Part shown: positions 10,377 through 22,218 of the stretch, piece after piece | How the letters are laid out: the number at the start of each line of letters is the position of its first letter | Position numbering within the stretch: position 1 is the first letter of the stretch | Assembly: GCA_023548195.1 (NCBI GenBank) | Contig: JAJHZJ010000311.1 | Location: forward strand, 9,873,099 to 9,937,098 | Source of the DNA: Bettongia penicillata ogilbyi | Taxonomy: Eukaryota; Chordata; Mammalia; Diprotodontia; Potoroidae | Direction: 5' to 3' | DNA: 64,000 nt | The notes under the pieces: generated by a model | The model's database searches: none | Told to the model about the DNA's origin: nothing | What the model saw: only the letters and a program-made list of their open reading frames with translations | Made by a program: the position numbers and the translations under genes

Positions 10377-12599
10377 ATATAGAAAAGACAGAGGATCCCT
10401 GTTCAGACAATATTGCTCTACAATATCCCTGGAATTCTCCATGCAAACATTTTTGTATCTGTATATGTATACCCCTGTGTGCATGTATTGTGAGATTGTT
10501 ATATATCAGGTTTCTGCCAAATACTGACTCTATTAGGCATCCAAAATCAACCCAAACTGGTTATTTTCTCTGGTCTCCATAAAAAAGTGATTTGAAACTT
10601 ATTGGTTTTTGGTTAGGAGACAATGTGTTACAACAAAAATTTCCTCATGTATAAAATGATGAAGTTGGACTAGATATATTCTAAGGTTCTTTGGGGCTAA
10701 AAGACCTTGTCACATGGATACATTTAATTCATAAAAGTATTGTTATGGAATGAACTACCCCCTCTCTTGCAAAACTATTTTATCTCAAAGTCACATCAAT
10801 ATAGAACTAATTAATGAAGCTGGGTAAAACAGGCCCATAATTGTGCTACTTAAGAGTCCCAAAGACCTTTCCAGTTTGCAGAAAATCTTGTGTTTTAGTA
10901 GACTTCATTAGAAAATACTACTGAATTTTTTGAATCATGGGGGGTAAGAACACAGGACCTGTGATTTATGAAAATTGTCATTTTTGGTATTCTTGCAAGT
11001 TTGGCTAATGTGTGAAGATATACTCTCAAAGAACACATCATCAAGATTTTAGATAAGATTGGTGTTTTATTAATAAAGTCTGGGGTCTCTGCAAACATAC
11101 TTGAAACCATAGTTAATTTATTACAGTACCTACTACAGTTCTCTAAAAAATGTGTTAACATTTTTATTAAAACTGAGAGAAAAAACCCAGAAGCTGTCAA
11201 TAGCCAGAAAAGCATTTGCTACCATAAGTGATTTCTATGATAATTACCAAATATGGACCTTAAAATATTATGTAAATTTTATTAAGCGACAAAGTCACGT
11301 AAGTTTTGAAAAATGATACCACAGTTGCTCATTAAAGGGTCTATATGGATGTAAATCTCTTTAAAGATTTATTTTCTTATTCTTTGAAGAAAAGTAACTT
11401 TGCTGAGATATTAATGACCTAATTGTGAATAGAATATCCCATTTTGTTTGAAGGATAGTTCCCTTGATCCAGTCAATAAATAACTACATGTGGAAAAACT
11501 GACATTGGATTGATGGGCAAGTATTGTAATCACCAAGAAGAGATTTATGATTTGTGGGAATAATATGAGGGTACAAATACTGATGAATTGAAGTTTATGG
11601 GCCTTTTATAAATGACTTTGGGTATTTATATTTAATGTGCCAATACAGTAGTAGACATACCTGAGAATATTTTTCTGGGGTGTTCCTTATCCTGTTAATT
11701 CATTAAAGAAAGTTTTTGGACTCCCTGGAGGTTCTTCACCTGAAATTCCAGACCTGTGACAGAAATACTTTCTAGATCGTATAGTAGGCAGGGGATCATA
11801 GTATAAGGAACAGTACCTTACAGTCGCAGTCAAAAGACACAAAACTTATCCACTAATATCGATTCACCCATCTGAGATCTGTGGATGGATATGTAGACAT
11901 ATATATATCAATATATGGAATTCTTGGTGCCAAAAAGAATTCCCATCTCTTCCAAATAATGAGTCAAAAAATTGCCCATAATAATTTGGTCTGGGTATCT
12001 TGACCTCAAACTAATTATCTAATATTGGATGAGGCCAGGATTCAAATTTTCTAAGTAGTATGAAGTACCACTGCCACTGAGGGGAAAAATAAATGGGTGG
12101 AAAGGAATAAAGGGGAAAGAAATGAGAGTAAAACTTTGTAATCTTCAGTAGAGCCTTTGTGTCTCTCTCAGGTGGTTCTTATGTCCCTAGTCTCAAAGAA
12201 CTTAACGTGAAAGATGTGCCACATTTACAATTCTGTAGATATGACAAATGGGTTCAATTTTGAATCTGATAGCTAATCAGAAACAACTATATTTGTAATT
12301 AGCAAAGGAGCAATCTCAAAAGTTCCAGAGTTTGGATTGTAGTTTGCGCAGACTGACAGAAGGTGGGATACCTATTCAGTGTTTATCTGAACTAATCAGA
12401 TTTTCTGACTCTGCTAAATTCACTTAGAAATACTAGGAGATTTGGTTGCCTATAAGTCATTTCTAAAACAAGATCTGGTTTGAGTCTGAGTTTGAAAAAA
12501 AAAGGCAATAGTTTATTATAAAGTACAAATGCCTGCCTACCAAATCTGTCACCTATTTCTTTGGAGTAGTTGTTCTATGTAAAATGTGTTCTATATGGA
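10377..12599. other. Mostly unique DNA with one SINE fragment
   Basis: A MIR-like tail fragment lies at about 10640-10715 ('tttcctcatgtataaaatga', 'gttggactagatatattct'). The rest shows no recognisable gene or repeat. The 106-codon minus-strand frame at 10895-11215 has no domain signature and I treat it as chance. Confidence 0.5.
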
Positions 12600-13192
12600 A
12601 ATAGGAAAAATGAATTATCTTTCTGGTTTCCATATTGCCTCATATCTTGATTTGGGTTAGTTTGACTGTTTCCTCTTACCAGATACCCTAAAACTAAGCA
12701 TTTGGAAAAGCTACTCACTTTAATCACTTCATTTTAAAGCACTATCTTATGGCTACAGAAGCTCCTGGACAGAATCCTTCTCCATCTTGCCAGTTTAGCT
12801 CTGGTTCCATTGCCAGGTCATCTCTAATTATTAGCTTGGTAAGATCATGAGAGTGAGACTATGAGATAACTGGGACAAGCTCATTCAGCACAGCTGGAAC
12901 TGAATTTCTGATGAGCAACTCAACATAGGTGATGTTGATTTATGTTGATAAAATGGCATAATTGGATTATTGAAGTATTCAAAAAATTCAGTGGGATTTG
13001 CTATTTGAAGTGGAAATATGAAACTACAGGCACAACTTTAGTGTTTACCTTATCTATAAAGCTAAAAACTGCATTTGGGCAGTAACAGTAGGCCCTAAGT
13101 AACTATAATACTATGAAAATGCTGCTTATTATTGTAACCCATGACTGAACACCTCTGGATTTACAAGGGTAGGATTCAGTCCTGTGAGTAGT
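12600..13192. other. Unique DNA, possible conserved non-coding element
   Basis: Repeat-free and not low-complexity. It contains homeodomain-type words such as 'tctaattattagc' and 'cataattggattattg'. There is no open frame of interest. Any functional reading is inference only. Confidence 0.3.
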
Positions 13193-13402
13193 TTCTAAAA
13201 CAGAAGTTCTCAAAGCGTGGACCAGGAACTCCTTCGGGTCCACATGGACCTTTCATTATATGCATATATAATATATGTATACACATACACACATGTATAT
13301 TCACACAAACACATATGAAAGCACTTTGGGGGAGTCTTCAATAATTTTTTAAAATGTAAAGGGGTCCCCAAACTAAAAAGTTTAGGAACCACTGCTCTAA
13401 AA
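13193..13402. mobile_element. hAT-type MITE with 8-bp target duplication
   Basis: The element occupies 13201-13394, with inverted termini CAGAAGTTCTCAAAG (left) and TTTAGGAACCACTG (right, reverse complement CAGTGGTTCCTAAA). It is flanked by TTCTAAAA (13193-13200) and CTCTAAAA (13395-13402), an 8-bp target duplication with one mismatch, which is diagnostic of hAT transposition. The interior contains a TA/CA-rich stretch and no transposase. Confidence 0.8.
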
Positions 13403-14507
13403 GGTCTATTTCTTCAGTTCATTATGTTACCAACAAATATCGCTAAATAAAACAAATATGTGTGTGTGTATGTATTTCATGTTTATGGTTCCACAAATGT
13501 GAACAATAGGGTACACAGTTCCCATAATAAGCACTTGAGATAACAAAAACAAAAACATTTTATTTCATAATACATATAATGAAAAACACTTGAAGGTGCC
13601 CATCATGAAATGTAGCAAACCAATAAAGGCAGTCTTAATAAGCCATATAAATATAATTCTCCTAACTTTCTGGTGGTTCCTAGTTTGTACAGCATTCTAG
13701 AACTTTCCAGACTTTGAGACCATCCTAGAGTTTGGGATATTCTCAAAGGTGAACTGAAGTTGTGATTTTACCAGAGCAATAACTTGAAATTCCAGGGCAT
13801 CTCTTTTTATGTAGACTTTTTTCCAAGCAACATAGTTAGTGCCCCTTCTGTGATCTGAGGCTTACCTAGAAAGGCACAAAATGCTTTGCAGCTGCTGGAC
13901 AGAGCCTACACTATCCCGGTATCTTAACTGTAATAATGAGTACTGAACCATAGACTTTTATTCCCTCATACTGTGACTTTAATCCCTTAGGGATTCTCCA
14001 GTTGCAAAAGGATCAGTGAAAACATGGATGCTACTCTATTCTTTCTGAGAGGCATAATTCTCAAGAAATATAGTTTTCTGGATAGAGAAACTGACCTTTT
14101 GAATTTGGATCTATTTAAGAGCAACTCCTAAGGCTGATGTTCTAAAATACATCCAAGACCAAAATGTCACTTCTCAGATATGAGGGTTAGATTATGGCAT
14201 TGAGCTACCCAGGTAATCCCCTTCTTCTAACTAGGAGGCAGGAACTAAAGAACGAAAGAATAACAGTGCCCTAAACTCATCCCAAGACCATAGCACGATT
14301 GTTTTTAACTCATGTACTTTTCTAGAATACTTCACTACTAACCTAGGTACTTCCACCCTTTGAGCAGAAAACACAACACTCCCAAACCTCCAGTCTCTAT
14401 ATTATGTCTAGAAAAGGGTGGCGTGGGGGGGGGGCGGCGAAAGCAAAAGGTAACCAAGAACTCTTTTCTTGGGCTGTGTTGAGTAGAGAAGCATACTCGC
14501 TTCTTTG
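13403..14507. other. Unique DNA
   Basis: Nothing recognised, apart from a short G run near 14425. Confidence 0.5.
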
Positions 14508-14930
14508 TGTCAAACATTTATTAAGCAGGTACTGTGCTAAGTGATGGAGATACAAAGTAGAAGGAGAAAAAAAGTCCCTGAACTCAAAGAGCTCCTATTC
14601 TAATAGGGAAAGCAAAATTTAAACAATTATATACAAAAAGGTTACATACACAGTAAATCGAAGATGTTCAATGGAGGGAGGGCACTAGCATTAAGAAAGA
14701 TCAAGAAAGGATCCCTGTAGAGAGTAGAATTTTAGCTAACGTGAAGAAAGTCAGGGCAGAAAAAAGACAGAGATGAGGAGACAGTTAATTTGAGGAATGG
14801 GGAGAAAAACAGTGCAAATGACAAAATAGGGAGATGGAATATCTTTTGTGAGGAGACCAATAGAAACAAATAGTATACGGAAAGGCAAAATATATAAGAT
14901 GATTTGAAAGATAGGAATTGGCAAGTTTGT
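14508..14930 (+). mobile_element. Old interspersed repeat, left part
   Basis: It begins with 'aaacatttattaagcaggta' and 'ctgtgctaagtgatggagat', then 'ctcaaagagctcctattcta' and 'gatccctgtagagag'. The same order of blocks occurs at 53140-53260 and 50940-51170. It is probably a LINE-derived or unclassified ancient repeat. A SINE interrupts it at 14931, and it appears to resume at 15026. Confidence 0.55.
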
Positions 14931-15025
14931 AAAGCCAAACAGATCAAATCCAGCCTCAGACACCTGACACTTACTAGCTGTTTGACCCTGGGCAAGTCAT
15001 TTAATCCTAATTGCCCCAAAGGAGA
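14931..15025 (+). mobile_element. tRNA-derived SINE fragment
   Basis: 'aaatccagcctcagacacct', 'gacacttactagctg' and 'ctgggcaagtcatttaatcc' form the well-conserved core of the marsupial tRNA-derived SINE. A short GGAGAA-type tail follows. It lies inside the older repeat and is better conserved than its host. Confidence 0.8.
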
Positions 15026-15500
15026 AGGAGAAGGAGAAGAGAAGAGGGACCAGAAAGAGCCTTATGGGACATCCAGCAGTAAGCTGAAAATACCAGACCT
15101 CTGAAAAAAATTTCATGACCCACTTTTAAATTTAATATGCATTACTAACTTTTTATCTATCACTTTCTCAAGTTTAGACAAGCAAATGATATATCAAGCC
15201 TTGATTTGCAGCCTTTACTGATTTCTGAGGCATTATTGCTCATGGTGAAAATTTTATAATTACTTCTCTCTAACACCAGAATGAACTGACTCTGGACCAC
15301 AGCTGGAGCACCTCTGGTTACTGAGTATTATTTGTATGAAGATCCAGCAAAGGAGATTATTTATGGTCAGATGGATGGAAAGAGAACAGGACAGAGCATT
15401 GTCAAGAAAAACTGGAGAGAGCAGAGTATCAAGAAGGGGATGATCAAGTGTGAAAGGCTGCAGAGAGCTCAAGAAGGATGAGGATTTAGAACTAGAGGGA
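15026..15500 (+). mobile_element. Old interspersed repeat, right part (interrupted)
   Basis: 'gaccagaaagagccttatgg' at about 15048, then, after roughly 230 bases of unrelated DNA, 'gaagatccagcaaaggaga' (15340) and 'aaggctgcagagagctcaag' (15455). These blocks belong with the repeat at 14508. A related string occurs at 53620-53720. The family name is unknown to me. Confidence 0.45.
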
Positions 15501-17312
15501 GGAAAATGAAAGGATAGTGTTGGGTTGCTAATGCCTCCCAATTCTATGTCAAAAATCACGAGTGAGAATACCCTCCAACTCCTCTGATGGTTGAAAGAGG
15601 AAGAGTCAAAATGACAACACCATCCAACATTGAATAATGCTGCAGCACTTGTGTGCATTACTGTCAATCACAGGTACACGGGTTTTTTGTTGTTTTTTTG
15701 GGGGAGGGAATCTTTTCACTAACCTCTTGTTTTCAGTTATCTTCTCCAATAAGATACAAGGTTTTATTCCTCTCTCCCTCCATTTCTTCCATTTCTGATG
15801 TCTGAAATGTTCCCACCTTCCTTGCTACCTACAGCTAACCTCTGCTGAACATGGAGTCACTCACCACTGGGCTAATTACAACAGTTATGGGCTCTCTTCT
15901 CTGTTGTTAGGTTTCCAGGCACTATCATGCAAATGAGGATATTACTCATATGGAATAAGTACCCTTATTGAAACAATGCCCTCTGATGGGTGCTCACCAC
16001 CAAATTAAAACACTTTGCTCAAATGAACACAATTTGACCGGGACTCAAATGTGTATTTATACTTCCCTATTGGGAACATTTATATGATCACTTTTCTTTC
16101 CATGTAGCCTTTCTTCTCGCAGTGACAATCTGGCTCTTCAAATTTACATTCTTCTATCTCATTTTATTAAAAGGTTTTAAAAATATTAATTTGGCTAAGT
16201 CTAAATGGTGCCCAAACTCTCACTCATTCATTTTGAAAAGAATAGTAAACATTATTAGGAACTTATCTGTATTTGTACTATCTTTCATTTATTTAAAAAT
16301 AAAATATAAAATTCCTCAATAAATGAGAAAAAGTGTCAAAAACAGGTTGTCTGTGTTTTGGATGTATTGGTATACAGGTACTTGGGAACATATAAAATTA
16401 CATAAAAAATAAAATGTGCTTCTTGGTTGGCAAGCTTACCCCATTCTTGGGTGGGGGCTTGTTTCTTTATGGATGTTATAACCTCTGTAATAGGGTTCTT
16501 CTGCGATGATTCTGGTGGACTTTCAAAGACTAAAAAGTTTGCAAGATTCTGGACAAGAGAAAATTATAATTCTAATTTCAGGAAAATGGCCCCAAAAGTT
16601 TTACTGATACTCTTAATATTTAAATGCAATTAGTAATATAAAAAAGGCTTTCTTAGAGATAATAGAAGTCATGAAAAGGTATTAAACAATTCTTATGTAC
16701 CTGTTCTCCTTTGAATAAATCTGATCCTAAATTTAAAGGCACAAAAAAAGGGAATTAGGAAACCTAGAGATAGCACTAAAATTAGCTATTAAAAGATTAG
16801 AACATTTTTCAGAATGATAGGCACCGAAGTCTGACAATATATCCAGGAAAACTAAAGGAAGGTGGAATAGAATAGAAATAGGAGGAGTTTTGTTGAAAAT
16901 TTTAAGTCCCTGAATACTGGTCAATAGAAAGGCAATTTAAAATGATATAGGGCACATCTCCAGAGGACCTATGATGAAACATATTACCCACTTCCTCAAT
17001 TCCTGACAGAAAGGTGTTGGACTCAAAGTGGGGACACAACACATACACTTTTTGAACTTAGTCACTGCATGCTATACTGCTACTTATTTGTCACAAGAGA
17101 TTTCAACCCCATACACATCCATTTTAATTGGATGGAGAAAGAAGTGGCAATGGTAATGTCTTCCCCTAAATTACAAGAAGGAAAGAAACAGCAAGACCAT
17201 TGAAATTTGCAAAGAGAAGTACACAGGGAATTTCAGGAAGAAGCACAGACAAATAGGACAGTTTTGAAAATAACAAGTTGAATTTATTATGTTCTTTAAA
17301 AAGAAGTGGGAT
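15501..17312. other. Unique DNA; 15840-16330 looks element-free
   Basis: No repeat or gene is recognised. The 15840-16330 interval contains an octamer ATGCAAAT at about 15930 and several AT-rich homeodomain-type words, so it is a weak candidate for conserved regulatory DNA. The 66-codon frames have no support. Confidence 0.4.
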
Positions 17313-17940
17313 GAGAGATCATAAAAAGGGGAAAGGACTCACATGTACAAAAATGTTTATAGCAGCTCTTTTTTGTGGTGGTAAATAATTGAAAATTAAG
17401 GGAATGACCATCAGTTGAGGAATGACTGAACAAGTTGTGGTATATGAAAGTAATGGAATATTATTATGTTATAAGAAATGATGATCAGGCAGAATTCACA
17501 AAAAAAAAATTCTGGGAAAACTTATAAGAACTGATGCTGAGTAAGGTGAGCAGAACTAGAACATTGTAAAATGATCAACACTATGCAGCACTGCAATGAT
17601 CCAAGTCAATTCCAAAAGACTCATACTGGAAAAATGCTATCCACATCCAAAGAAAGAGCTGTAGTCTGAGTGCAAAGTGAAGCATACTATTTTATCTTAT
17701 TTTTATTTCTCATGTTTTTTTCCTCTGTGTTCTGACTCTTCTTTCACAATACAACTAAGGTCGAAATATGTTTAACATTATTGCATATGTGTAACCTATA
17801 TCAGATTGCTTGCCATTTTGGGGAAAAGGGATGGGAGGGAGGGAGAAAAATTTGGAACTCAAAAATGTATAAAAATGGATGTTGAAAACTATTTTTATAT
17901 GTGATTGGAAAAATAAAATACTATTTACAAAAATAAGAAA
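17313..17940 (+). mobile_element. 5'-truncated L1: end of ORF2 region and 3'UTR
   Basis: It starts at 'gagatcataaaaagggg' and continues through 'atgtttatagcagctctttt', 'gaatgactgaacaagttgtg', 'atgctatccacatccaaaga' and 'gcatactattttatcttatt'. The 3'UTR G-run ('gggatgggagggagggag') and the terminal AATAAAATACTA follow. The same blocks occur in the L1 copies ending at about 44600 and 62478. Confidence 0.9.
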
Positions 17941-18099
17941 GAAAAATGTAAAAAAGTAAAATAAAAATAAAACAAGCCTCCAAAATGCAATAGAATAATG
18001 ATTTGTAGCTTTATATATAATCATCTTTTTTTGATCTATTTCTATATGGAAATACATTTTTGAGAGTGTTTGATAGGTTCAGAATAATTTATATGTATG

Positions 18100-18110
18100 C
18101 ACATATATGC

Positions 18111-18147
<37 letters not shown>

Positions 18148-18162
18148 AGTGTGTGTGTGTAT
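18100..18162. repeat. (TG)n microsatellite with TA flank
   Basis: About 45 bases of GT repeats with one GA interruption, preceded by an alternating AT segment. Confidence 0.95.
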
Positions 18163-18194
18163 AGCTAGTGAATTCCAGGGGTTCAAAATGAGAA

Positions 18195-18348
18195 GGGTAG
18201 AATACTGAATATTTACTAGATTTTGAGTCAGAGGTCCTGTGTTGAAATCCTGTCCCTGCCACCCACTATATGTGGGGCATTAGTTCAGATATTTATCTAT
18301 TCATGATCTCTCTTTCCTCCTTTATGAAATGAGGATGTTGGAAAAGAC
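18195..18348 (+). mobile_element. MIR-like SINE, left part (split by a MITE)
   Basis: 'ttgagtcagaggtcctgtgt', 'tgaaatcctgtccctgcc' and 'tttcctcctttatgaaatga' are SINE blocks in sense order. The expected continuation resumes after the MITE at about 18556 as 'gtcctctgtcatcttttcta'. Confidence 0.65.
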
Positions 18349-18547
18349 CAGAAGTGTCAAATGCATAGGCCACAACACTCCTAAGTGTAGGTCTGAACCA
18401 GATTAAAATGTAACTGGGAAATATTTAACAAAATAAAAACATAGAATAAAACTGATAGGGTTAATATGTGGTTTTCTAAGTTGATATGTGGCCCAAAGAG
18501 ATCCTTCTGTATATTGCAGTGGCCTCTGTTGGGGATTGACACTCCTG
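18349..18547 (+). mobile_element. hAT-like MITE inserted in a SINE
   Basis: The ends are CAGAAGTGTCAAATGC and ATTGACACTCCTG (reverse complement CAGGAGTGTCAAT). Internal blocks include 'ctgaaccagattaaaatgta' and 'tatttaacaaaataaaaac'. The copy at 22801-22969 is the same family in opposite orientation. No coding capacity. Confidence 0.7.
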
Positions 18548-18612
18548 GAGTAGTTGTCCTCTGTCATCTTTTCTAGCTCTCAATACGATCCTTTAAGCCA
18601 AAGTAGGGCATT
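18548..18612 (+). mobile_element. MIR-like SINE, right part
   Basis: 'tgtcctctgtcatctttt', 'ctagctctcaatacgatcc' completes the SINE at 18195-18348. Confidence 0.55.
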
Positions 18613-19184
18613 GTCAAATCCTCAAGTGTTATCTAACAAAGGAAAAGAAGTTCTGGAATCAAACTCCCCTTGAAGTCAAATTATCCTTTATGTATTTTAG
18701 CAAGTTCCCTTATCATTGTTATTATCAATTGCATAATTATTATCATTGCTATTATTATGGGTAAACAAAGAGTTCCTCACCTGGTAGGGAAGTTTGGTGG
18801 CATGGCCCTCCAAGTTTAGCCCTCAAAGAACAGATATGGGGGAAATTACAAGGTCGTTTCTCAAAACATTTGCAGATTGATGAAGCAAACCATAGCTTGT
18901 GTTTCACTCTTGGAGAAATTGTAGGTCCCATCTACCCCACAATGAGGCAAATGGTAACTCTTTAGTGGAGGAGCCTTTTGGGGCAGCATTAAAAGAGCAA
19001 AATATGAAGTGCTAATTAGCAAGGCACAGAGCCTATCAACAGTCATGATATAATCACACTTTCTACAGCAAATGTTCCAAGAATAATTCCATGCATATCA
19101 GCACCATATTGTTGTACTTTAAAATTTATTTTTTTCCATAGTACAGTGAGTATTCTCTCATCTAATGCAGATTGCAGCTCTATT
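18613..19184. other. Unique DNA
   Basis: Nothing recognised. Confidence 0.5.
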
Positions 19185-19700
19185 GTGCCATAGTGAATGG
19201 TATAAATGAATTTTATTATGCAATAAGGAATAACGAACATGAAAAAATCAGAGAAACTTAAGAGGATTTGTGTGAACTGATTAAATAACATACCATAATT
19301 CATATCCCATGGTCTTTTAGACATAGATAGGTAGACTTTTTTTGGGGGGGTGGGAATCTGATTCCCCAAAATGGTTACTACTATGTATGTTTTTATATAT
19401 TTTGGAAGTTGTTTTATGGGCTTGCCCTCCTTGTGATATATGCATATTAGTGGGATGGACAAGTATAAGAGTAAGAGAAATTTAGACACTTTTCTTGTAT
19501 GATTCCAAATTAGTATCCAACATTGCTAGGCAATTCCCAGTTCTACCAAATTGTATTTGTTTATGTTCCTTGTCTGCTCATAACTTCTCCAACACTGACA
19601 GTTCCTTTTTCAGCCATGTTTGCCAATTGTATCAAGTGAAAATTTAGTATTTTAATTTGTATTTGTCTTACTATAAGTGGTTAGGAACATGTTTTAGAGT
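19185..19700. mobile_element. L1 relics, two fragments in opposite orientation
   Basis: 19185-19275 ('tgaatggtataaatgaattt', 'ataaggaataacgaacatga') resembles the ORF2-end/3'UTR part of L1 in plus sense. 19500-19700 ('cagccatgtttgccaattgt', 'tttgtcttactataagtgg') resembles the ORF2 3' part in minus sense. The 148-codon minus frame at 19043-19489 overlaps this relic, has no domain and is not called as a gene. Confidence 0.4.
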
Positions 19701-21394
19701 ATATATTTAGATTATATAGCAGAGAAATAATTCATAGGGATATTGAAACTGAAAGAATGGGGAAAGATCTGGTGGAGTAGATGGGTATATATGATTGATA
19801 GACACACACACATACACACACATAGCAGTGGTTGGTTTTGTTGAAGGAAAGGGTTATATTTTCATTATAAACTGCAGTAAACAAAGAAAGAGTGTATTAT
19901 GATGTCAATGGAGTTTTGAGACAAGGATAGAGATTGTGAGATGATTAGAAAAGGGTAAAGAGGATCTCTGGGTGAATTGACTTAATCGTCCTTCCTAAAG
20001 AATAAAGAATAAATTTCAACGGGTTGAATGTGAGAAGGGGTGATTTAGCTATAGCTATTGTGGTAAGTGAGTTAGATAATCAGTTAGGGACAGGTAAAAA
20101 GATTGCATTGATTCTATAAGAGCCTGGTTGAGATTAGATAATAAACATGTAGTTGATCCAGTCAACATGTCTGTGTGGCTTCTCCTAGCTCTATTCAGAA
20201 TAGGAGCAGAGAAATGGAGAGTGAGAGCAAGGTAAGGTTGGGTGTTTGACTAGGAGTGAGAGTTGAGAGGGGGAATAAGGGATTCCAGGTAAAGGAGAGC
20301 ATAGGATTGAATGGTTTCATCAGAGGGTTAACATGGGGAAAGAAGTTAATGTAGCCAGAACAAGAGTGATGACGTGAGTGCAGAAATATTATACCTCCCC
20401 AGTCAAGAATTCTGAAATTGCTCTATATGATCATAACCTCTTATCATTCCATCTCTCCTATACCTGCTATTTCCTAAACTCATGATACAATTCCATAGTC
20501 TTTCAGTAGCTTCCCAGGGTATTATTAGTGTCTTCTTGTTTGTTTACTTTTTTTTGTCTTGTTAATGCTATAATGCTGTATTTGCTTTCTTTTTTCTATT
20601 ATCTCTAAAATAATTGGTATTTTCTAAATAAAATTTTACACATATGTGTGTATGTATGTGTATATATATATGTATTTATTTAAATGACTTTCACCCCATA
20701 GTCATGATATTTTCTAGTTTTAACTGTATAAACATACATATCATTTCTTTGTCTTTGATCGCTATATCTGAATGCGTTTAATTTTATTAGGTTTGGTCAG
20801 TTTACACAGGGAAGACCCTGCTCACCTCTGAGTATTTTTTTTAAAGGAATCACTTATTCTTTCTTCTCTGACATCTAATTAAGTTCAAGAAATTTCTAAG
20901 TATATATTATTTTGGAATATAAACCAATCTGTTTAATTTAGAATATCAAATTCTATTTTTCTTTGAATTCTTGTAAATAATAAATAATTCTGTGCTCTGA
21001 TAAATTGTCCTTTGAATGTGAAAATGTTTTATGTTACTTGAAAATTGTTTTTTGTTTTGTTCTAAAATTCTAGTTTGACTATGATGCTTCCTGGTGAGTA
21101 AAATGTTACATTTCTTTCTGTTTATGTTCCATAGGCTGGCTGGTGCTCGCTCTCTCTCTCCCACTTTCCACATACACTCACACACACACCTACAGGTGTG
21201 TGTATGTCTATATGCATATCTGTGTATATATATTATATATATGTGTGTGTATATACATGGACGTGCACACACACACATATCCCCTTTTTGCTTTTAATAT
21301 TTCTGTATAATTTTACAACATGGCTTCTTTAAACCTAGAAAGAAACTATAGTTTATTTCTTTCTTGCATATTTCCATTTCTACCCTGATTTTAT
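19701..21394. other. Mostly unique DNA with short CA/TG tracts
   Basis: Short simple tracts occur at 19800-19825 (CA), 20640-20675 (TA/TG) and 21168-21290 (CA/TG with a short TATA core). No gene is recognised. The overlapping frames at 20946-21297 on both strands are translations of the CA/TG tract. Confidence 0.5.
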
Positions 21395-21560
21395 GGAAGT
21401 CAAGTCAATAAATAGTTATTTTTCTCTTTATCAAGCATTTACTATTGTCCTAAGAGCTATGTATACAAGGACAAGCAAAAAGAGAGATGTTTCCTGCTCT
21501 TAAAAAAACCAAAAATCTTACATGCTAATTCAAAACCATAACATATAAAAAGGGAGAAGA
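21395..21560 (+). repeat. Dispersed 'aagcatttact...' repeat fragment
   Basis: 'aatagttatttttctcttta', 'tcaagcatttactattgtcc', 'tacaaggacaagcaaaa' and 'tgctcttaaaaaaacc' follow the block order of the repeats at 14508 and 50940. It is a diverged fragment. Confidence 0.45.
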
Positions 21561-22029
21561 AAAGTAAAAAGGGGAAGGTGCCCCTTCAAGACTCTCCAAA
21601 CTTCAGGGCTGAGATCTCAATATACTTTGGTAATGGAATGTCCCCTGTAATATTGACAAGATGTTAACTATAAAAGTTGGTTATTATGACAGTGATTTCT
21701 ACAATTAATATAGGACTATGCTGTGCTATATGAGGAGGAATAAGGAATAGTTAGAGTGACAGAATGATAAAATAATTTTCATTTCTTTTTCTTTTGTAAT
21801 TATTTTGCCTAAAACAATTTCTTCTTTCCCAATTGATTTTTCTTGATGAATGAGAAAGTGGTTAGTCTTCTTGTTTATTTGAGATGGTGATGGGAGTACT
21901 TTCATTCCAAGTGTTCCCTCACTTTCCATCTTTCCAGGCTTCTGTATCATGTTTAGAACTTATCACCATCTCCATTCTATAATGAGGCATCAGGATAAAA
22001 CTTTTATGGAAGTTCTAAAACAAACATCC
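21561..22029. other. Unique DNA
   Basis: Nothing recognised. The 74-codon minus frame has no supporting feature. Confidence 0.45.
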
Positions 22030-22218
22030 AGATGATCATAGATTTAGAGCTGAGAGGGACCTCAGAAGGCACGTGGTTCAATCTCCTAATTTTAATGCTT
22101 AGAAAAACTGAGACCTAGGGAGTTTAAATGATTTGCTCAGGATCAACCATCTAGTAAGTATTAGAGCCTGAACTGAACTCAGATCCTTTGACTCAAACTC
22201 CATACTAAAGTTTAAAAA
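22030..22218 (-). mobile_element. MIR-like SINE relic
   Basis: 'atcatagatttagagctgag', 'agggacctcagaaggca', 'aaaactgagacctaggga' and 'actcagatcctttgactc' form the reverse-complement order of a MIR-type SINE. It is related to the copy at 4345-4545. An A run follows at 22212. Confidence 0.65.

Noticed and set aside
13261..13392. 60-codon minus-strand frame rich in Tyr and Thr
   Set aside because: It is inside the hAT MITE and its TA/CA-rich interior.
15260..15667. 135-codon minus-strand frame
   Set aside because: Half of it overlaps an old interspersed repeat, and it has no domain or splice context.
19043..19489. 148-codon minus-strand frame
   Set aside because: It overlaps L1-like relics, has no recognisable domain and has skewed AT-driven composition.
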